Assembly (NCBI GenBank): GCA_963753685.1
Contig: CAVWDE010000022.1
Coordinates: forward strand, 1 to 64,000
DNA from: DATAOG01 sp963753685
Lineage (GTDB): Bacteria; Pseudomonadota; Alphaproteobacteria; Geminicoccales; Geminicoccaceae
Length of the DNA stretch: 64,000 nucleotides
Direction: 5' to 3'
This document shows, piece by piece, positions 8,630-18,429 of this stretch; the stretch's first letter is position 1, and every line of letters begins with the position of its first letter. The notes beneath the pieces are model-generated. The model had not been told where the DNA came from, did no database searches, and worked only from the letters and a program-made list of their open reading frames with translations. The position numbers and the translations under genes are program-made.

Positions 8630-10718
8630 TCCTCCTGCCCAATGTGATCCGGCCTGAAATCGGTGGGTGATCCATGATCCGCGCGACGCGCCTGGCATGG
8701 CACCGGGACTTCTCGCGGTCCGGGTCCGGCACCGCTTCCGGGTCGGTCATCGTCCGGACGACGCGCCAGACGATTTCCGGAACCTCGTCGGTGCCCTCAG
8801 GGTCACGCGGGTCAAGGACGCTGGTCACCTGGATGTGCATGACCGCGCTGGCGTCGCCGTGGAACTGATGGAGCCTGATTTCGTAGGGGATCCCGCGCAG
8901 CCGCGTTGCGAGGCTCGTGACCGGGGCGAACTGCTCCCGCCGGCCGAACTCGAGCTGGTTGATCGGGCCGCCGGCCAGCTCGTGGACCGTCGGGCGCGCC
9001 CAGCGGTGACAGTTACCGATCGACATCGAGGCGTAATAGGCGCAGTGCATGTCACCGACCAGGAACACCAGCCGCTCGATTTGCTCATTGTCGATGAAAT
9101 CGATGATCTCGTCGCGCTGCCAGCGGAACGACCCGCCGCACCATTTGTCATCCGAGCGGCCGCGCACGTCCGGCGGATCGTCCTTGGACCGCAGCACCTC
9201 GGCGACGAACGGCACGCTCGAAACGACGAACTTAAGATCCCGGGTGTCCGTCTTCAGCCACGCCTTGAAGGCGGACATCTGCTCGCGCCCGATCATCTGG
9301 CTGCTGCGGTCGCGGCGGCGGCAGGTGCGCGTGTCCATCACGAAGAACCGGGCCGCCCCGTAGCGAAAATCGTAGTAGAACGGTCCGTCCGGCTGCCGGC
9401 TGTGGACGTAGGCCTGATAGGCTGGGCAGGCGGCGTCGCGGTATTGCGTGGGCGGGAAGTGCTTGGGCTCGGGCGCGTCGCTCGTGCCCGCGGACGGAGC
9501 GCGGTCCGTGGACTTGGGCTGGGGCAGGACGATGTCGTTGGCGAACTGATCGACGAGCTCGTGATCGTCCAGAGTCATGTAATGCGACCCGCGCGCCAGA
9601 AACGACCGCTGAAAGCGGTCCTCGAACCAGTTTTCCCGGTAGCTGTCCCGATAGCTGTCGAGCTGCGGCTCGCGGTCGCGCATGGGAAAGTCGTAGTAGA
9701 TCTGATCGCCGCAATGGATCGTGAAGGCGGGCGGCGGCAGATCCGCGATCTCGAGAATCGTACTGGCGCGGACGTAGGCGATCGCGTCGTCCTGCGTGCT
9801 GCCATTGTTCGGATCGGACTCCCGCTCCGCCCTCAGGCCCTCGCCCGCCTGGAAGCCGCCAGCGGTCTCGGTCAGGATCATGAAGCCCTTGGCGTCGCCC
9901 TTGTCCCAGGAGCCGCGTTCGACCACCGGATCGAACGCCAGCACGCCGACCTCCCGGGAGGCGCTGCCGATCAGCGTCTGGCCGGCCAAGGGCGCCCTCC
10001 GTCCGTTGCGGAAGTCGACGCGGTGACCGGCGAAAATCCCGAGCAGCTTCAGGAACGGGCTTCTGAGCAACGGTTGGTTCGCCCACTTGCCGCCGGTGCC
10101 GAGGAAGACCAACCGCAGGCTGCCGTGAATCACCCAACCCAGAAGCCGCCGGGCCCATCGTTGGCGCATCAGGCAGCGACAGAGCCTCAACAACCGTCCC
10201 TCCCCTGGCGCCGGCGGTGGCCGACGCTCCGGGATCGGTCGGTCGAGCGACCGCTCGGCGAGGTAGAAGCCGACCAGTTCCAGCGCCTGCGCCGCCAGAT
10301 TGTTGATCGCGACCACCGCAAGATTGCAGCTGCCGAGGAGGAAGCTGAACGGCTCCGAGCTACGGGGGTCGCAGGGAAAGGTCGTGAAGACGCCGATCGC
10401 CCGCGGACTGCTCGGAGGCAGCAGGCAGCCGGCCTTCCGGTGAATGAAGGCGGCGCTGACCTCATAGGCGGTGGAGGGTTCGAGCGAATCGAAGTCGAAG
10501 CAGGCGGTGTAGTCGCGCTCCTCCAGGACCGCCCCTTCCCGCTCCATGACGCGGTCGGTCTCGGCTTGACCGGCGGGCCGGACCACAAGCCGCACGCTCG
10601 GATATTGGCGCGATCCCTGAACCCAGATCCTGGCGCACCGATCGGTCGTGTGGCCGACGATCAGGCGCCCGACCGCCTGCGCCGCGGTGTCTCCGGCATC
10701 TGTCTTGGCGTTGCCCAT
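8601..10718 (-). CDS. PhoD-like phosphoesterase
   Basis: 705 residues. Metal-binding motifs of the PhoD/calcineurin-like group are in order: FLLGSCN near 127, IHCGDQIYYDFPM, MTLDDHELVDQF, FFVMDTRTCRRRD and VFLVGDMHCAYYA. The N terminus is an Ig-like region (VGHTTDRCARIWVQG) as in PhoD-like proteins. There is no Tat or Sec signal, so it is probably cytoplasmic, unlike secreted PhoD. It is the first gene of a minus-strand cluster; its stop lies 29 bases inside the GMC oxidoreductase gene. Together the three genes suggest sequential oxidation, ester cleavage and phosphate removal on a lipid-like molecule, which is inference. Confidence 0.8.
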   Translation of the reverse strand: MGNAKTDAGDTAAQAVGRLIVGHTTDRCARIWVQGSRQYPSVRLVVRPAGQAETDRVMEREGAVLEERDYTACFDFDSLEPSTAYEVSAAFIHRKAGCLLPPSSPRAIGVFTTFPCDPRSSEPFSFLLGSCNLAVVAINNLAAQALELVGFYLAERSLDRPIPERRPPPAPGEGRLLRLCRCLMRQRWARRLLGWVIHGSLRLVFLGTGGKWANQPLLRSPFLKLLGIFAGHRVDFRNGRRAPLAGQTLIGSASREVGVLAFDPVVERGSWDKGDAKGFMILTETAGGFQAGEGLRAERESDPNNGSTQDDAIAYVRASTILEIADLPPPAFTIHCGDQIYYDFPMRDREPQLDSYRDSYRENWFEDRFQRSFLARGSHYMTLDDHELVDQFANDIVLPQPKSTDRAPSAGTSDAPEPKHFPPTQYRDAACPAYQAYVHSRQPDGPFYYDFRYGAARFFVMDTRTCRRRDRSSQMIGREQMSAFKAWLKTDTRDLKFVVSSVPFVAEVLRSKDDPPDVRGRSDDKWCGGSFRWQRDEIIDFIDNEQIERLVFLVGDMHCAYYASMSIGNCHRWARPTVHELAGGPINQLEFGRREQFAPVTSLATRLRGIPYEIRLHQFHGDASAVMHIQVTSVLDPRDPEGTDEVPEIVWRVVRTMTDPEAVPDPDREKSRCHARRVARIMDHPPISGRITLGRRNGVDQLLPW

Positions 10719-10998
10719 CCCGTGTCGGCCCCACTTCCTCGGTGGACTCTCGCGCGGAGGTACGACCTTGGATGCGGCGCTCGCGCGGTGGGCGGGCGCG
10801 ACATCGGGATCAGGTTAACCAATTTTCGATGGGGGATTGTGTGAGGCGGTTCACACCTTCGGCCCCGCGGGTCAAAACCGACCCCGACCGATCATGAGGA
10901 TGTCTTCGCGGCCGGAAGCCTCCTCCGCAGGAGCAGTGGCTGGGCGGGCTCGGTCACGATTGGATTTGGTCAGGTGCCAAGGCGAATCCCAGCTCCGG

Positions 10999-12801
10999 TC
11001 ATGCCCGCCCGGCATCGAGTGTCACCGGGCGTAGCGAACTCAAGTCAGAATTCAGAGCCTTGACCAATTCCGCTTCGTCCCAAGGCATCCCAAGCCGCTT
11101 CGCAGCCGATGCTGCCCGATGGAGACTTGAGCGAGCCGCCCGATCGCGTCCCGAGATCTGTCGGTACCGCCCCAGCCAAAGCTGGTAGCGGGGCTCGCCG
11201 ATCGGGAACGTGGCGCGATAGCGCCGCAGCACCCCAAGGCAGCGACGCGCCGCTCGCTGTTGCTCGACCGACTCCGGTGCGCGGTGCCAGCTGTCCAGGG
11301 CGACCTCGGTCAGCGCCGAGTAGCCCTCGAGGGTGGCATGGCCAGCGGGCCGGGCCGCGCTGCCGACCAGCGCCAAGCCGTCCCACACGGCTTGGTGCGC
11401 TGCTGCCGTGCGGCCCAGTTGCCACCTGGCCAGAGCGAGGGAGCCGACGATCGGAATGCGTTCGTTCAGTGCAGCGGTCTCGCCCAGGCATTGGAGCGCC
11501 TGCTCCAGACGCGGCACCGCGTCCGCAGGCTTGCCCAGGCGGATGTCGCACACGGCCAGGAACCGAAAGGCCCACGCCTGATGTTGCCGGTTACCGGTTT
11601 CTGCTGCCCGACTTTGCAGCTCGTGCGCCGCGGCAAGCGCATGTTCGGTCCGTGCCTGATAGTGGTTCAACCAAAACCGGACCGCTTGAGCCATGGACCA
11701 GACGATATGGTCGCGGACGCGCTCGCAGAGTTGCTGACACACGTCAGCACTGTGCGCGGCCGCTGACCAGTCGCCAACACCGACGGCGTGCAGACTGATC
11801 ATCATGTGAACGTAGGCGAGCTCGCACAGATCACCGGAGGCCTCGGCGGCCTCGAGCGCTCGCGCCAACGTGCGGGCGCCGATCCGCCGCAGTCCCACGA
11901 CGCTCAGAATGCCCCCGAGCTCGGCATAGGCGCTGGCAAGCACCGCGCTGACCGGCGCGGCCTCGGCGCATTCGACCGCACCCAGAATATCGCAGGTCAT
12001 CCCGACCGCGTCATTGGCAAACCAGGAAACCGCGGCGCTGTGTCGGTAAGTCCGCGCGAGCTCCAGGGCCAGGGTCGGCTTCGGGTTCGTCTTGCCGATC
12101 GACCGACGTGACCAGACCTGCCGCAAGCAGGCACGAGCGGCCCGCGTCATTGCCTCGCCGACAAGACCGACGCGGGACGATGGCCGCGATCGGCCGGTTA
12201 ATGCCAACGCCCGCCGTGCCTCGATCCCACGCATCTCGATCTGGCCTAGGCCCTGGTGAACGTCGGCGAGCTCGCGGTGCCACCGGACGCGCGTCTCGAC
12301 GCCCGCCGGTATGAGCCGACGCGTTTCGGCAACGTTGACGCATGTCTGCAAAAGCCGCTCTGCCTCGACGAACGCTCCGGACGCAAGCGCCTGGGTCGCC
12401 GCCAGATCGGCGTATTTCACCGTCGCCGCCGGCGATCCCGCCATCGACCAGTGGTGGGCCAGCATTGCGAAGTGTGGGGCTAGTTGAGCCCCATTAATGT
12501 TTTCAATGACGCAGGCTGCGTCATGATGCAGTCTCTCCCGCTGTCCCGAGGTCAACTGATCGTAAGCCACCTTACGAATGAGGTGGTGGCGAAATCTATA
12601 GGTCGACGCATTATTCATCCCGGCTTCCAAGATACGATGCCGAGTCAGGGTGGCAAGGGCACCACCGACATCGCTTCCATGCAATTTGTCTGCAACGACC
12701 TCCGTCAGTACCGACAAGTCAAACTGGTTGCCGAGCACGCTTGCCGCTCTGACCACGATAACATCGTTGGGTGCCAGAGAGTCGATGCGGCTGGCAACCA
12801 A
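10999..12801 (-). CDS. C-terminal TPR part of split cyclase/AAA regulator
   Basis: This frame is the direct in-frame continuation of the gene upstream. After ...LPPPVTI comes TAA (12807-12805), then GLVASRIDSLAPNDVIVVRA, where cyclase/ATPase regulators usually read EGLVASRID. Its 600 codons begin with the end of the ATPase winged helix (AASVLGNQFDLSVL) and continue as a long Ala/Leu/Arg helical-repeat region of TPR type. As written it could only start at TTG 12801, and I see no ribosome binding site for it. It is probably the severed half of a 1383-residue protein. Confidence 0.6.
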   Translation of the reverse strand: MVASRIDSLAPNDVIVVRAASVLGNQFDLSVLTEVVADKLHGSDVGGALATLTRHRILEAGMNNASTYRFRHHLIRKVAYDQLTSGQRERLHHDAACVIENINGAQLAPHFAMLAHHWSMAGSPAATVKYADLAATQALASGAFVEAERLLQTCVNVAETRRLIPAGVETRVRWHRELADVHQGLGQIEMRGIEARRALALTGRSRPSSRVGLVGEAMTRAARACLRQVWSRRSIGKTNPKPTLALELARTYRHSAAVSWFANDAVGMTCDILGAVECAEAAPVSAVLASAYAELGGILSVVGLRRIGARTLARALEAAEASGDLCELAYVHMMISLHAVGVGDWSAAAHSADVCQQLCERVRDHIVWSMAQAVRFWLNHYQARTEHALAAAHELQSRAAETGNRQHQAWAFRFLAVCDIRLGKPADAVPRLEQALQCLGETAALNERIPIVGSLALARWQLGRTAAAHQAVWDGLALVGSAARPAGHATLEGYSALTEVALDSWHRAPESVEQQRAARRCLGVLRRYRATFPIGEPRYQLWLGRYRQISGRDRAARSSLHRAASAAKRLGMPWDEAELVKALNSDLSSLRPVTLDAGRA

Positions 12802-12804
12802 GCC

Positions 12805-15150
12805 TTAAATCGTAACTGGTGGCGGCAACATATCATCGTCAATTTTTGCTCTTCGGGCCACCGGAAGGTCGGCCAGTTTGTTTCGAGGTGTCGATTTGAG
12901 AAGCAAGCTGTACTCGAGCGCGAAGAACGGATTGCCGGATGATCGGGTGACAATGTCGTCGATTACTTTCAATTCCACATCGGCATCTTCGAGGTGATTG
13001 TAAATAATTGCCCGAATGGCGCCATCATCGAGCGGCGAGAGTGACAATTCGGCAAATCGCGCGAGACCACGCAGCGTTCCAAGTTCTTCACCTTCAAAAC
13101 TCAGCCGGGACGTTAAGATTATCAGCGCGTGCGGGAAATCATTAACGACTTGTTCAACCAGGTGAAGCGAGGCTGAGTCCATCCAATGACAGTCTTCGAG
13201 AATCAAAACGAACGTCTCTCCCGCAGAACGACGGATGACCTCGCTGAGTAGACTTAAGGTTGCTTGGGCTCGGATGTGACCAGAGAGTCCGCTAACCAGA
13301 GCATTTTCTTCGAGAAGGCCAGGAAGCACGGAGTTGATCAAGGGCGCAAGCTCTGGCTCTGCTAGATCTGCCAGTACATCGTGCATTTTCGAAGAACAGG
13401 ACTGCGCTGCGATGCTGGGCCAATTGACCTCTAGCAGTTTCAAGAAGACGCGACGCCATGCCAAAAATGAAACGGCGTTCTCTGCCGAAGTCGAGTCGCC
13501 GGTGAGACAGTCGATTTGGTTGGCCGTAGCCGCTCGGACGAGTTGGCCAACCAGGGCCGACTTGCCGATCCCGGCATCACCGGCGATCCCAATGACCGCC
13601 CCCTGACCTCGCGCCAGGGCTCCCATCTGGTCGGTGAGCCAGTTCGTCTCCGCGTCGCGGCCGAACAGTTCATCTCTGGAGTCCCGGCGCGGACCGGACG
13701 CGCGGACCCGGATCGGCTGAAAGTCATCCGCGATGCCTTTGAGTTTGAGCGGCTGCTCGGCGATCCACTCGACGTTGGCACGCACCGAGGACGCAACGTC
13801 GGCCGCGCAAAGCAGTCCCTGACCGGCGTGCTCCATCAATCGCGCTGCGAGGTGCATGAAGCGCCCGACCGCGACATACTGCTGACGCTCCGGCCCTCCA
13901 AGCGTGGTGCAGAGGCCTCGGCCGGCGGCAAAGCCGGCTGCGCAGCCGAGCCCGAGACGCCGCAAGCCCTGCTCGATCGCAAGCCCCGCCTTGACGGCGC
14001 GCAAAGCGTCGTCGGCGTGGGAATCGTGGGGGAAACCGAGGCACAACCGGAACACGAGCCCTTTGTCGTCCACGATCAACGTGCCGCCGGACGCCGAGGC
14101 GGTCGGAACGGCGGTCTGGAGCACCATCATCACCGCCTGGTAGCGGTCGAGAGCATCCGGCGCGTTTTCGTCCAGGCCATCGATGCGTACGAACAGAGCG
14201 CAAACATTGCGTAGCTGCGGCAGCCATTTCCAATGAGTCTCGTGGCCCCACTCCCGGAGCACCCCCGGGATGAGCGCACCGGCCACTGTTTCGGGCTGAC
14301 GGTCGTCGTCGGGCGCCCCTGGTGGAGCGGGTCCGGCGGCGATGCGTCGAATCCGGCCGGAATGCTGCTCGCACCGCAGTGGAGCGCGCACCGCCACCTC
14401 GGCCGATTCCGAGAGCAGCGTCTCGCCCCTGCGGGCGGCAACTGCCGCCCGGCTCGCCTCCCGTACGGCATTGCCGGCAAGCAGGATCTGCCACCGCCCG
14501 TCCACCCCGCCGAGCCGCGCCACCCACAGAGGTCCGACCGCCAGGCCGACGTGCAAGCGGAGGCTTCGCGTCAGATCACGAAAGTCGGCGAGCGAGGCGC
14601 CGTGGAGCGCGGAAGCGCAGTCCGCCGCGCGCCGCACCGCGCTCGACCAGTCGCCGTCGGTCGCCGGCCAGTACGCGAGCAGCGCATCGCCAGCGAAGGA
14701 GGCCACTTCTCCGCCTGACCCGTGAACGCACGTGACATAGTTGGAAAACGCACAATCCAAAACTCTCGATAGCTGCTCGGCCCCTTCGGGTCCCTGGTTG
14801 CAGAGCAGCTCGGCGATGGGCGTGTAGTCGGAGATGTCGGCAAACAGCGCCGCCCCGGCAAAGCGGGCCGAGACAGGACGATCTTGATCGAGGCTTTCCG
14901 TGCGAGCCAGTAGCTCGGCTGGAACGAAGCTGCGGAACCTGTTCAACGGCGCGACCTTCGGCGCGGGGACCCCGGCAATCCCATTGCCAACTGCCAGAAT
15001 GGCTTTATCAGCACCGCCCGCGCAGTTCAAGGTCCACGTCGCAGCCGGTCGCGGTACCAACCCGCGCCTGCCCCACCGAGCGGGCATCATCCTGGTCAGG
15101 CTGTGCGGATGCGCTTGGCGCGCGGCCGGGCCGCCGCCTCGCCGATCCAC
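12805..15150 (-). CDS. class III nucleotide cyclase-like / AAA ATPase regulator (N-terminal part)
   Basis: 781 codons to an in-frame TAA. Domain 1 (about 95-230) is a class III cyclase fold with FADISDYT (metal Asp near 105) and SFAGDALLAYW (second Asp near 155). Domain 2 (about 312-450) is a second, more divergent cyclase-like domain (ALFVRIDGLDENAPD). An ATPase follows, with Walker A GDAGIGKSA at 524-532 and Walker B LILEDCHWMD near 650. The TPR part continues after the stop. This family (cyclase-AAA-TPR) is common in alphaproteobacteria, but the signals are mostly unknown. The N terminus is uncertain; the annotated start precedes conserved sequence by 90 residues. DNA for the ATPase part is visibly less GC-rich than both flanks. 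Confidence 0.75.
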   Translation of the reverse strand: MDRRGGGPAARQAHPHSLTRMMPARWGRRGLVPRPAATWTLNCAGGADKAILAVGNGIAGVPAPKVAPLNRFRSFVPAELLARTESLDQDRPVSARFAGAALFADISDYTPIAELLCNQGPEGAEQLSRVLDCAFSNYVTCVHGSGGEVASFAGDALLAYWPATDGDWSSAVRRAADCASALHGASLADFRDLTRSLRLHVGLAVGPLWVARLGGVDGRWQILLAGNAVREASRAAVAARRGETLLSESAEVAVRAPLRCEQHSGRIRRIAAGPAPPGAPDDDRQPETVAGALIPGVLREWGHETHWKWLPQLRNVCALFVRIDGLDENAPDALDRYQAVMMVLQTAVPTASASGGTLIVDDKGLVFRLCLGFPHDSHADDALRAVKAGLAIEQGLRRLGLGCAAGFAAGRGLCTTLGGPERQQYVAVGRFMHLAARLMEHAGQGLLCAADVASSVRANVEWIAEQPLKLKGIADDFQPIRVRASGPRRDSRDELFGRDAETNWLTDQMGALARGQGAVIGIAGDAGIGKSALVGQLVRAATANQIDCLTGDSTSAENAVSFLAWRRVFLKLLEVNWPSIAAQSCSSKMHDVLADLAEPELAPLINSVLPGLLEENALVSGLSGHIRAQATLSLLSEVIRRSAGETFVLILEDCHWMDSASLHLVEQVVNDFPHALIILTSRLSFEGEELGTLRGLARFAELSLSPLDDGAIRAIIYNHLEDADVELKVIDDIVTRSSGNPFFALEYSLLLKSTPRNKLADLPVARRAKIDDDMLPPPVTI

Positions 15151-15281
15151 CTCGAAGGCGTACCGCTCCCGCCCCTGACAGGAAATACCTAAACTGGCTG
15201 TCTACGAGGCTTTCTGGATAGCTAGTATACCTAGTTCAACGGCGCCGCCGATCGTGTCATTCGCCGCATTTCCAAGGTTCG

Positions 15282-16631
15282 TTAAAAGAACAAGCTCACC
15301 GAAACCGTCCCCATGTCGGTGTAGCTCTCGAACTTGCCAGACAGATTGCCGCGAAACGTGTTGTCAACGCCATCGCTGGTCAGATTGGTCTTCGTATCTG
15401 TATTATAGACATGGGTGAAACTGGCGCTCAGCTTGAGACAGTCGATCGGCGCGTACTCGAGTCCGACCGACAGCCAGTAGCGATCGCCACCGGGCTCGCG
15501 CGGTGTCCGCAAATCACTCCTGACCGGACTTTGGTCATACGCGATCCCACTCCGCACCGCCAAGTTCTTGGTCGGGCGCCAAGTCGCCCCCAGCGCCACG
15601 AAATAGCTGTTGTGCCAGTTCAGTTCGGTGACGTTGTCAGGCTCGTTGGGATTGTCGAATTGGATCCGAAGCTCATCCAACTGGCTCCAATTGGTCCAGG
15701 CGATCTCGGCCATCACCGCCCACTGTTCATTGATGTCGTGATAGGCTCCGAAAGAAAGCGTCGCTGGCGTAGTCGCGGTTGCGCTCGCCTTCGTATCGAC
15801 GAACCGACCGCTGCCCGCTGACAAGATCGCACCCGTGCCGCTACTATCCAAGCGAAAATCCGCCTGACCATTCACAGTATGTTTTATCGAAGATCTATAA
15901 GCAAGCCCGAAACGGGTATGCTCGTCCGGCGTGAGCAACAGTCCGACATTAAAACCAAGTCCCCAGTCATTACCACTGAACTTGACTTTGCCATCTTGTG
16001 CGGTCGGGACCGCTCCCGGAACGCCGGCGGCCGCGCCAATCGTGCCGAAGTCAATCGCATTGCTAAGCTTGGCGTCAATATACTGGATCTGGGCGCCCGC
16101 ACCCATCGACAACCATGAGCTCGGTTGGTACGCCACCACCGGGTTGATATTGACGCTCGACAGCTGCGACTCGAGCGCGTAATAGCGGCCAACCCAACCG
16201 TCTTGGTATTTGGTATTCAGAGCATACGGGATGTTTACCCCCAGGCCAAAGCGGAGATTGGCTAGCGGAGCCATGGCGTAGATGGCCGGTACCACCTCGT
16301 TGTCCACGATGTCTCTGGAAGTAGTACGACCGGTGATTGGTGTTCCGCCGACAGTCGAGGCTGAATTGCTCTTGAATTTGGTATTCGGAACGATCGCAGT
16401 AAGATTTAAAGATACCGCGGCCTTGGTCTGACGGGTGAGGCCCGCCGGGTTGAAGTACATATAGCTTATATCCTCGGCACCTGCTGTTGCCCCGGCGAAA
16501 GCGTTTCCCTGAGCGATCGAAGATTGCGTCCGAATCGCAAATCCGGCCGCATTGGCGACGGTCGACCCGGCTAGGATGCAACAGGCCGACAGCGATACAT
16601 AGATGGATCGCTTGGTGGCGTTTTCGGCCAC
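15282..16631 (-). CDS. OmpP1/FadL-family outer-membrane transporter
   Basis: A GTG start at 16631 is chosen because GAGGGG lies just upstream and a signal peptide follows immediately (KRSIYVSLSACCILAG...VANA, cleavage before AGFAIRTQ). The mature N terminus AGFAIRTQSSIAQGNAFAG and MYFNPAGLT are hallmarks of FadL proteins, whose N-terminal plug blocks the barrel. The remainder is alternating beta-strand sequence ending in Phe (SVSLFF), as outer-membrane barrels do. 449 residues is normal for the family. It imports hydrophobic compounds such as long-chain fatty acids. It stands alone, near the oxidoreductase/hydrolase cluster that may handle lipid-like substrates. Confidence 0.88.
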   Translation of the reverse strand: MAENATKRSIYVSLSACCILAGSTVANAAGFAIRTQSSIAQGNAFAGATAGAEDISYMYFNPAGLTRQTKAAVSLNLTAIVPNTKFKSNSASTVGGTPITGRTTSRDIVDNEVVPAIYAMAPLANLRFGLGVNIPYALNTKYQDGWVGRYYALESQLSSVNINPVVAYQPSSWLSMGAGAQIQYIDAKLSNAIDFGTIGAAAGVPGAVPTAQDGKVKFSGNDWGLGFNVGLLLTPDEHTRFGLAYRSSIKHTVNGQADFRLDSSGTGAILSAGSGRFVDTKASATATTPATLSFGAYHDINEQWAVMAEIAWTNWSQLDELRIQFDNPNEPDNVTELNWHNSYFVALGATWRPTKNLAVRSGIAYDQSPVRSDLRTPREPGGDRYWLSVGLEYAPIDCLKLSASFTHVYNTDTKTNLTSDGVDNTFRGNLSGKFESYTDMGTVSVSLFF

Positions 16632-17514
16632 GACATCCCCTCGTATTTGGGAAAATCGAGCGTGCGATTTTGCTAGCACATTTGTCCAGTTATTGCAACG
16701 GATTTGCGGTGTGGGGCGCTTGGCGAGCCGAACCTGAGCGGAAAGTGCCCTCGTCGCCCGGGTTCTCGGTCCGAAGGATCAGAAGGGCGATGGTGTAGGG
16801 CTGGCCGGAGTCGAACAGGATCGGGTTGCCCTGGGCGGTCTCGACCTCGTGGCGTTGCTGCCGGGGAACTAGACCGCCGGACCGTAGCGGGTGAGCCGCC
16901 GGGCCGCGCCATTGTTGAGGCTCCAGCGGGTGCAGAGAGGGACCGGGTAGATCGAGGGGCCACCCTGCTCCCAGACCGGGAATACGGCCTTGACGCCTCG
17001 CCAGTGCTCGCGCCAGGGGCCTGCTATCAGGCCCGGCTGGAGGTCCAGATCGGCAGCTTGCGGAACAGCAGGGGGCACCTGGCGGGACGGAGTCCGATCG
17101 GGGTGGCCGCGGTCGGAAGCACAAACTCCGCTCCCCTGATCGTTCAACGAATCGCCAGCATCCTTCAAGACCGCCATCGGGCCTCAGGCCCACGCTGCGG
17201 GCATCCGAAGTCGCGCAACCGGACCCGTCAGAACGACCGTCGCGCCTTCGCTGGCCGGACCGGGAAGCGGCCGGCCCTCAGAGGAGCAAACGTCAACCAT
17301 GGACCTGTACGCCAACGACGCCTTCCCGCCGAACCGAGGACGTCCAATGGCAAGACCACTCCGCCTCGCACAAATGAATTTCGCGGTTCGCCAGACGCCG
17401 CCTGCCCGCGATCTGCTTAGCCAGGCGATTGCGGCTGCCGGTCGTCCGGTGAGTTCGCCGACTCAGTCGCCGAAAGGAGCAAAGCAAATGAACCTCTCGA
17501 GCCGGGTGCTCTAA
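16632..17514. other. long stretch without a recognisable gene
   Basis: 883 bases between the FadL gene and the cytochrome c remnant. Several short frames are open on both strands. A minus-strand patch encoding KAVFPVWEQGGPSIYPVPL and then ETAQGNPILFDSGQPYTIAL reads like eroded coding sequence, but it is interrupted by stops and frame changes and I cannot name it. A 71-codon plus-strand frame from 17299 ends just before the cytochrome c start; I see nothing to support it. Confidence 0.4.
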
Positions 17515-18426
17515 ATGCGAAAACGCCTCCTCATCTCAGTCATCGCGCTCGGGGTCCTGGGCATCCTGGGCTTCGGCGCGCTGGCATGGCGACCGGCGAT
17601 CGCGCCGATCGCCGCGCCGGCACCGGGTGCGTTCGCACCGGAACTCGTCGCGAAGGGAGCGGCGCTCGCTGCCGGCGGCCATTGCGCCGAATGCCACACC
17701 ACCAGAGGCGGACCGCAATTTGCCGGCGGCTATGCGATGGCGACCCCGTTCGGCGTACTCTACTCGACCAATATCACGCCCGATCCCGAGACGGGCATCG
17801 GCGCCTGGTCGGATGCCGCCTTTGCACGCGCCCTGCGCGAAGGCGTGGCGCGCGACGGCTCGCTTCTCTTTCCCGCCTTCCCTACGACCATTTCAGCAAG
17901 CTTTCCGACGAGGATGTGCAAGCGCTCTATGCCTTTTTCATGACCCGTGCGCCGGTCCGCGCACCCGCACACAAGAACGGGCTGCCGTTCCCGCTCAACA
18001 TCCGCTACCTGCAGGCCGGATGGCGGTTGCTCTTCTTCCGGCCCGGCCGTCGCGCGCGCCATGTCCTACGCGCCGCTCGGTACCGGGCAGGAGACCGCCC
18101 CCGATGCGCGTCTTGACATGGCCGCCTGCGCCTCGTGCCACTACAACGCGAAGGCGTCGCTCGCGGTCCGGCCGGACCTCGCGCTCAACAGCGCACTGAA
18201 CCTGCCCGATCCGTCGAACTTCATCGAGGTCGTGCTGCATGGCATCGATGCCGAGGACGGAATTCCGGGTGTCGTCATGCCGAGCTTCGGGCATGCGTTG
18301 AGCGATGGCGACATCACGGCCATCGCCGCCTATCTGCGGCGCACGCGCACGACATTGCCGCCGTGGCCAGACCTCGACGCTCGGACCGCCGCGCTGCGCG
18401 CCAAGACCCGAGCCTCGGAGCCGTGA
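17515..18426 (+). pseudogene. multi-haem cytochrome c subunit, frameshifted with internal deletion
   Basis: The start MRKRLLISVIALGVLGILG is a membrane anchor or signal, followed by haem site 1 (HCAECHTTRGG). A frameshift near 17880 moves the sequence to the frame reading YDHFSKLSDEDVQALYAFFM through WRLLFFRPGR. A second jump near 18060 leads to YAPLGTGQETAPDARLD with another haem site (CASCH) and LPDPSNFIEVVLHGI. Relatives that serve molybdenum hydroxylases have three CxxCH sites; here the middle one and roughly 100 residues are missing. Its usual role is to take electrons from the hydroxylase to the respiratory chain. The next gene starts 3 bases downstream. Confidence 0.75.
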
Positions 18427-18429
18427 ATC

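Noticed and set aside
5324..8647. 1107-codon plus-strand frame opposite the GMC oxidoreductase
   Set aside because: High-GC shadow frame; its composition is Arg/Ala/Gln-rich with no motif, while the minus strand shows clear FAD and GMC signatures.
8667..10844. 725-codon plus-strand frame opposite the PhoD-like gene
   Set aside because: Antisense shadow; no motif, no ribosome binding site, and the minus strand carries all metal-binding motifs.
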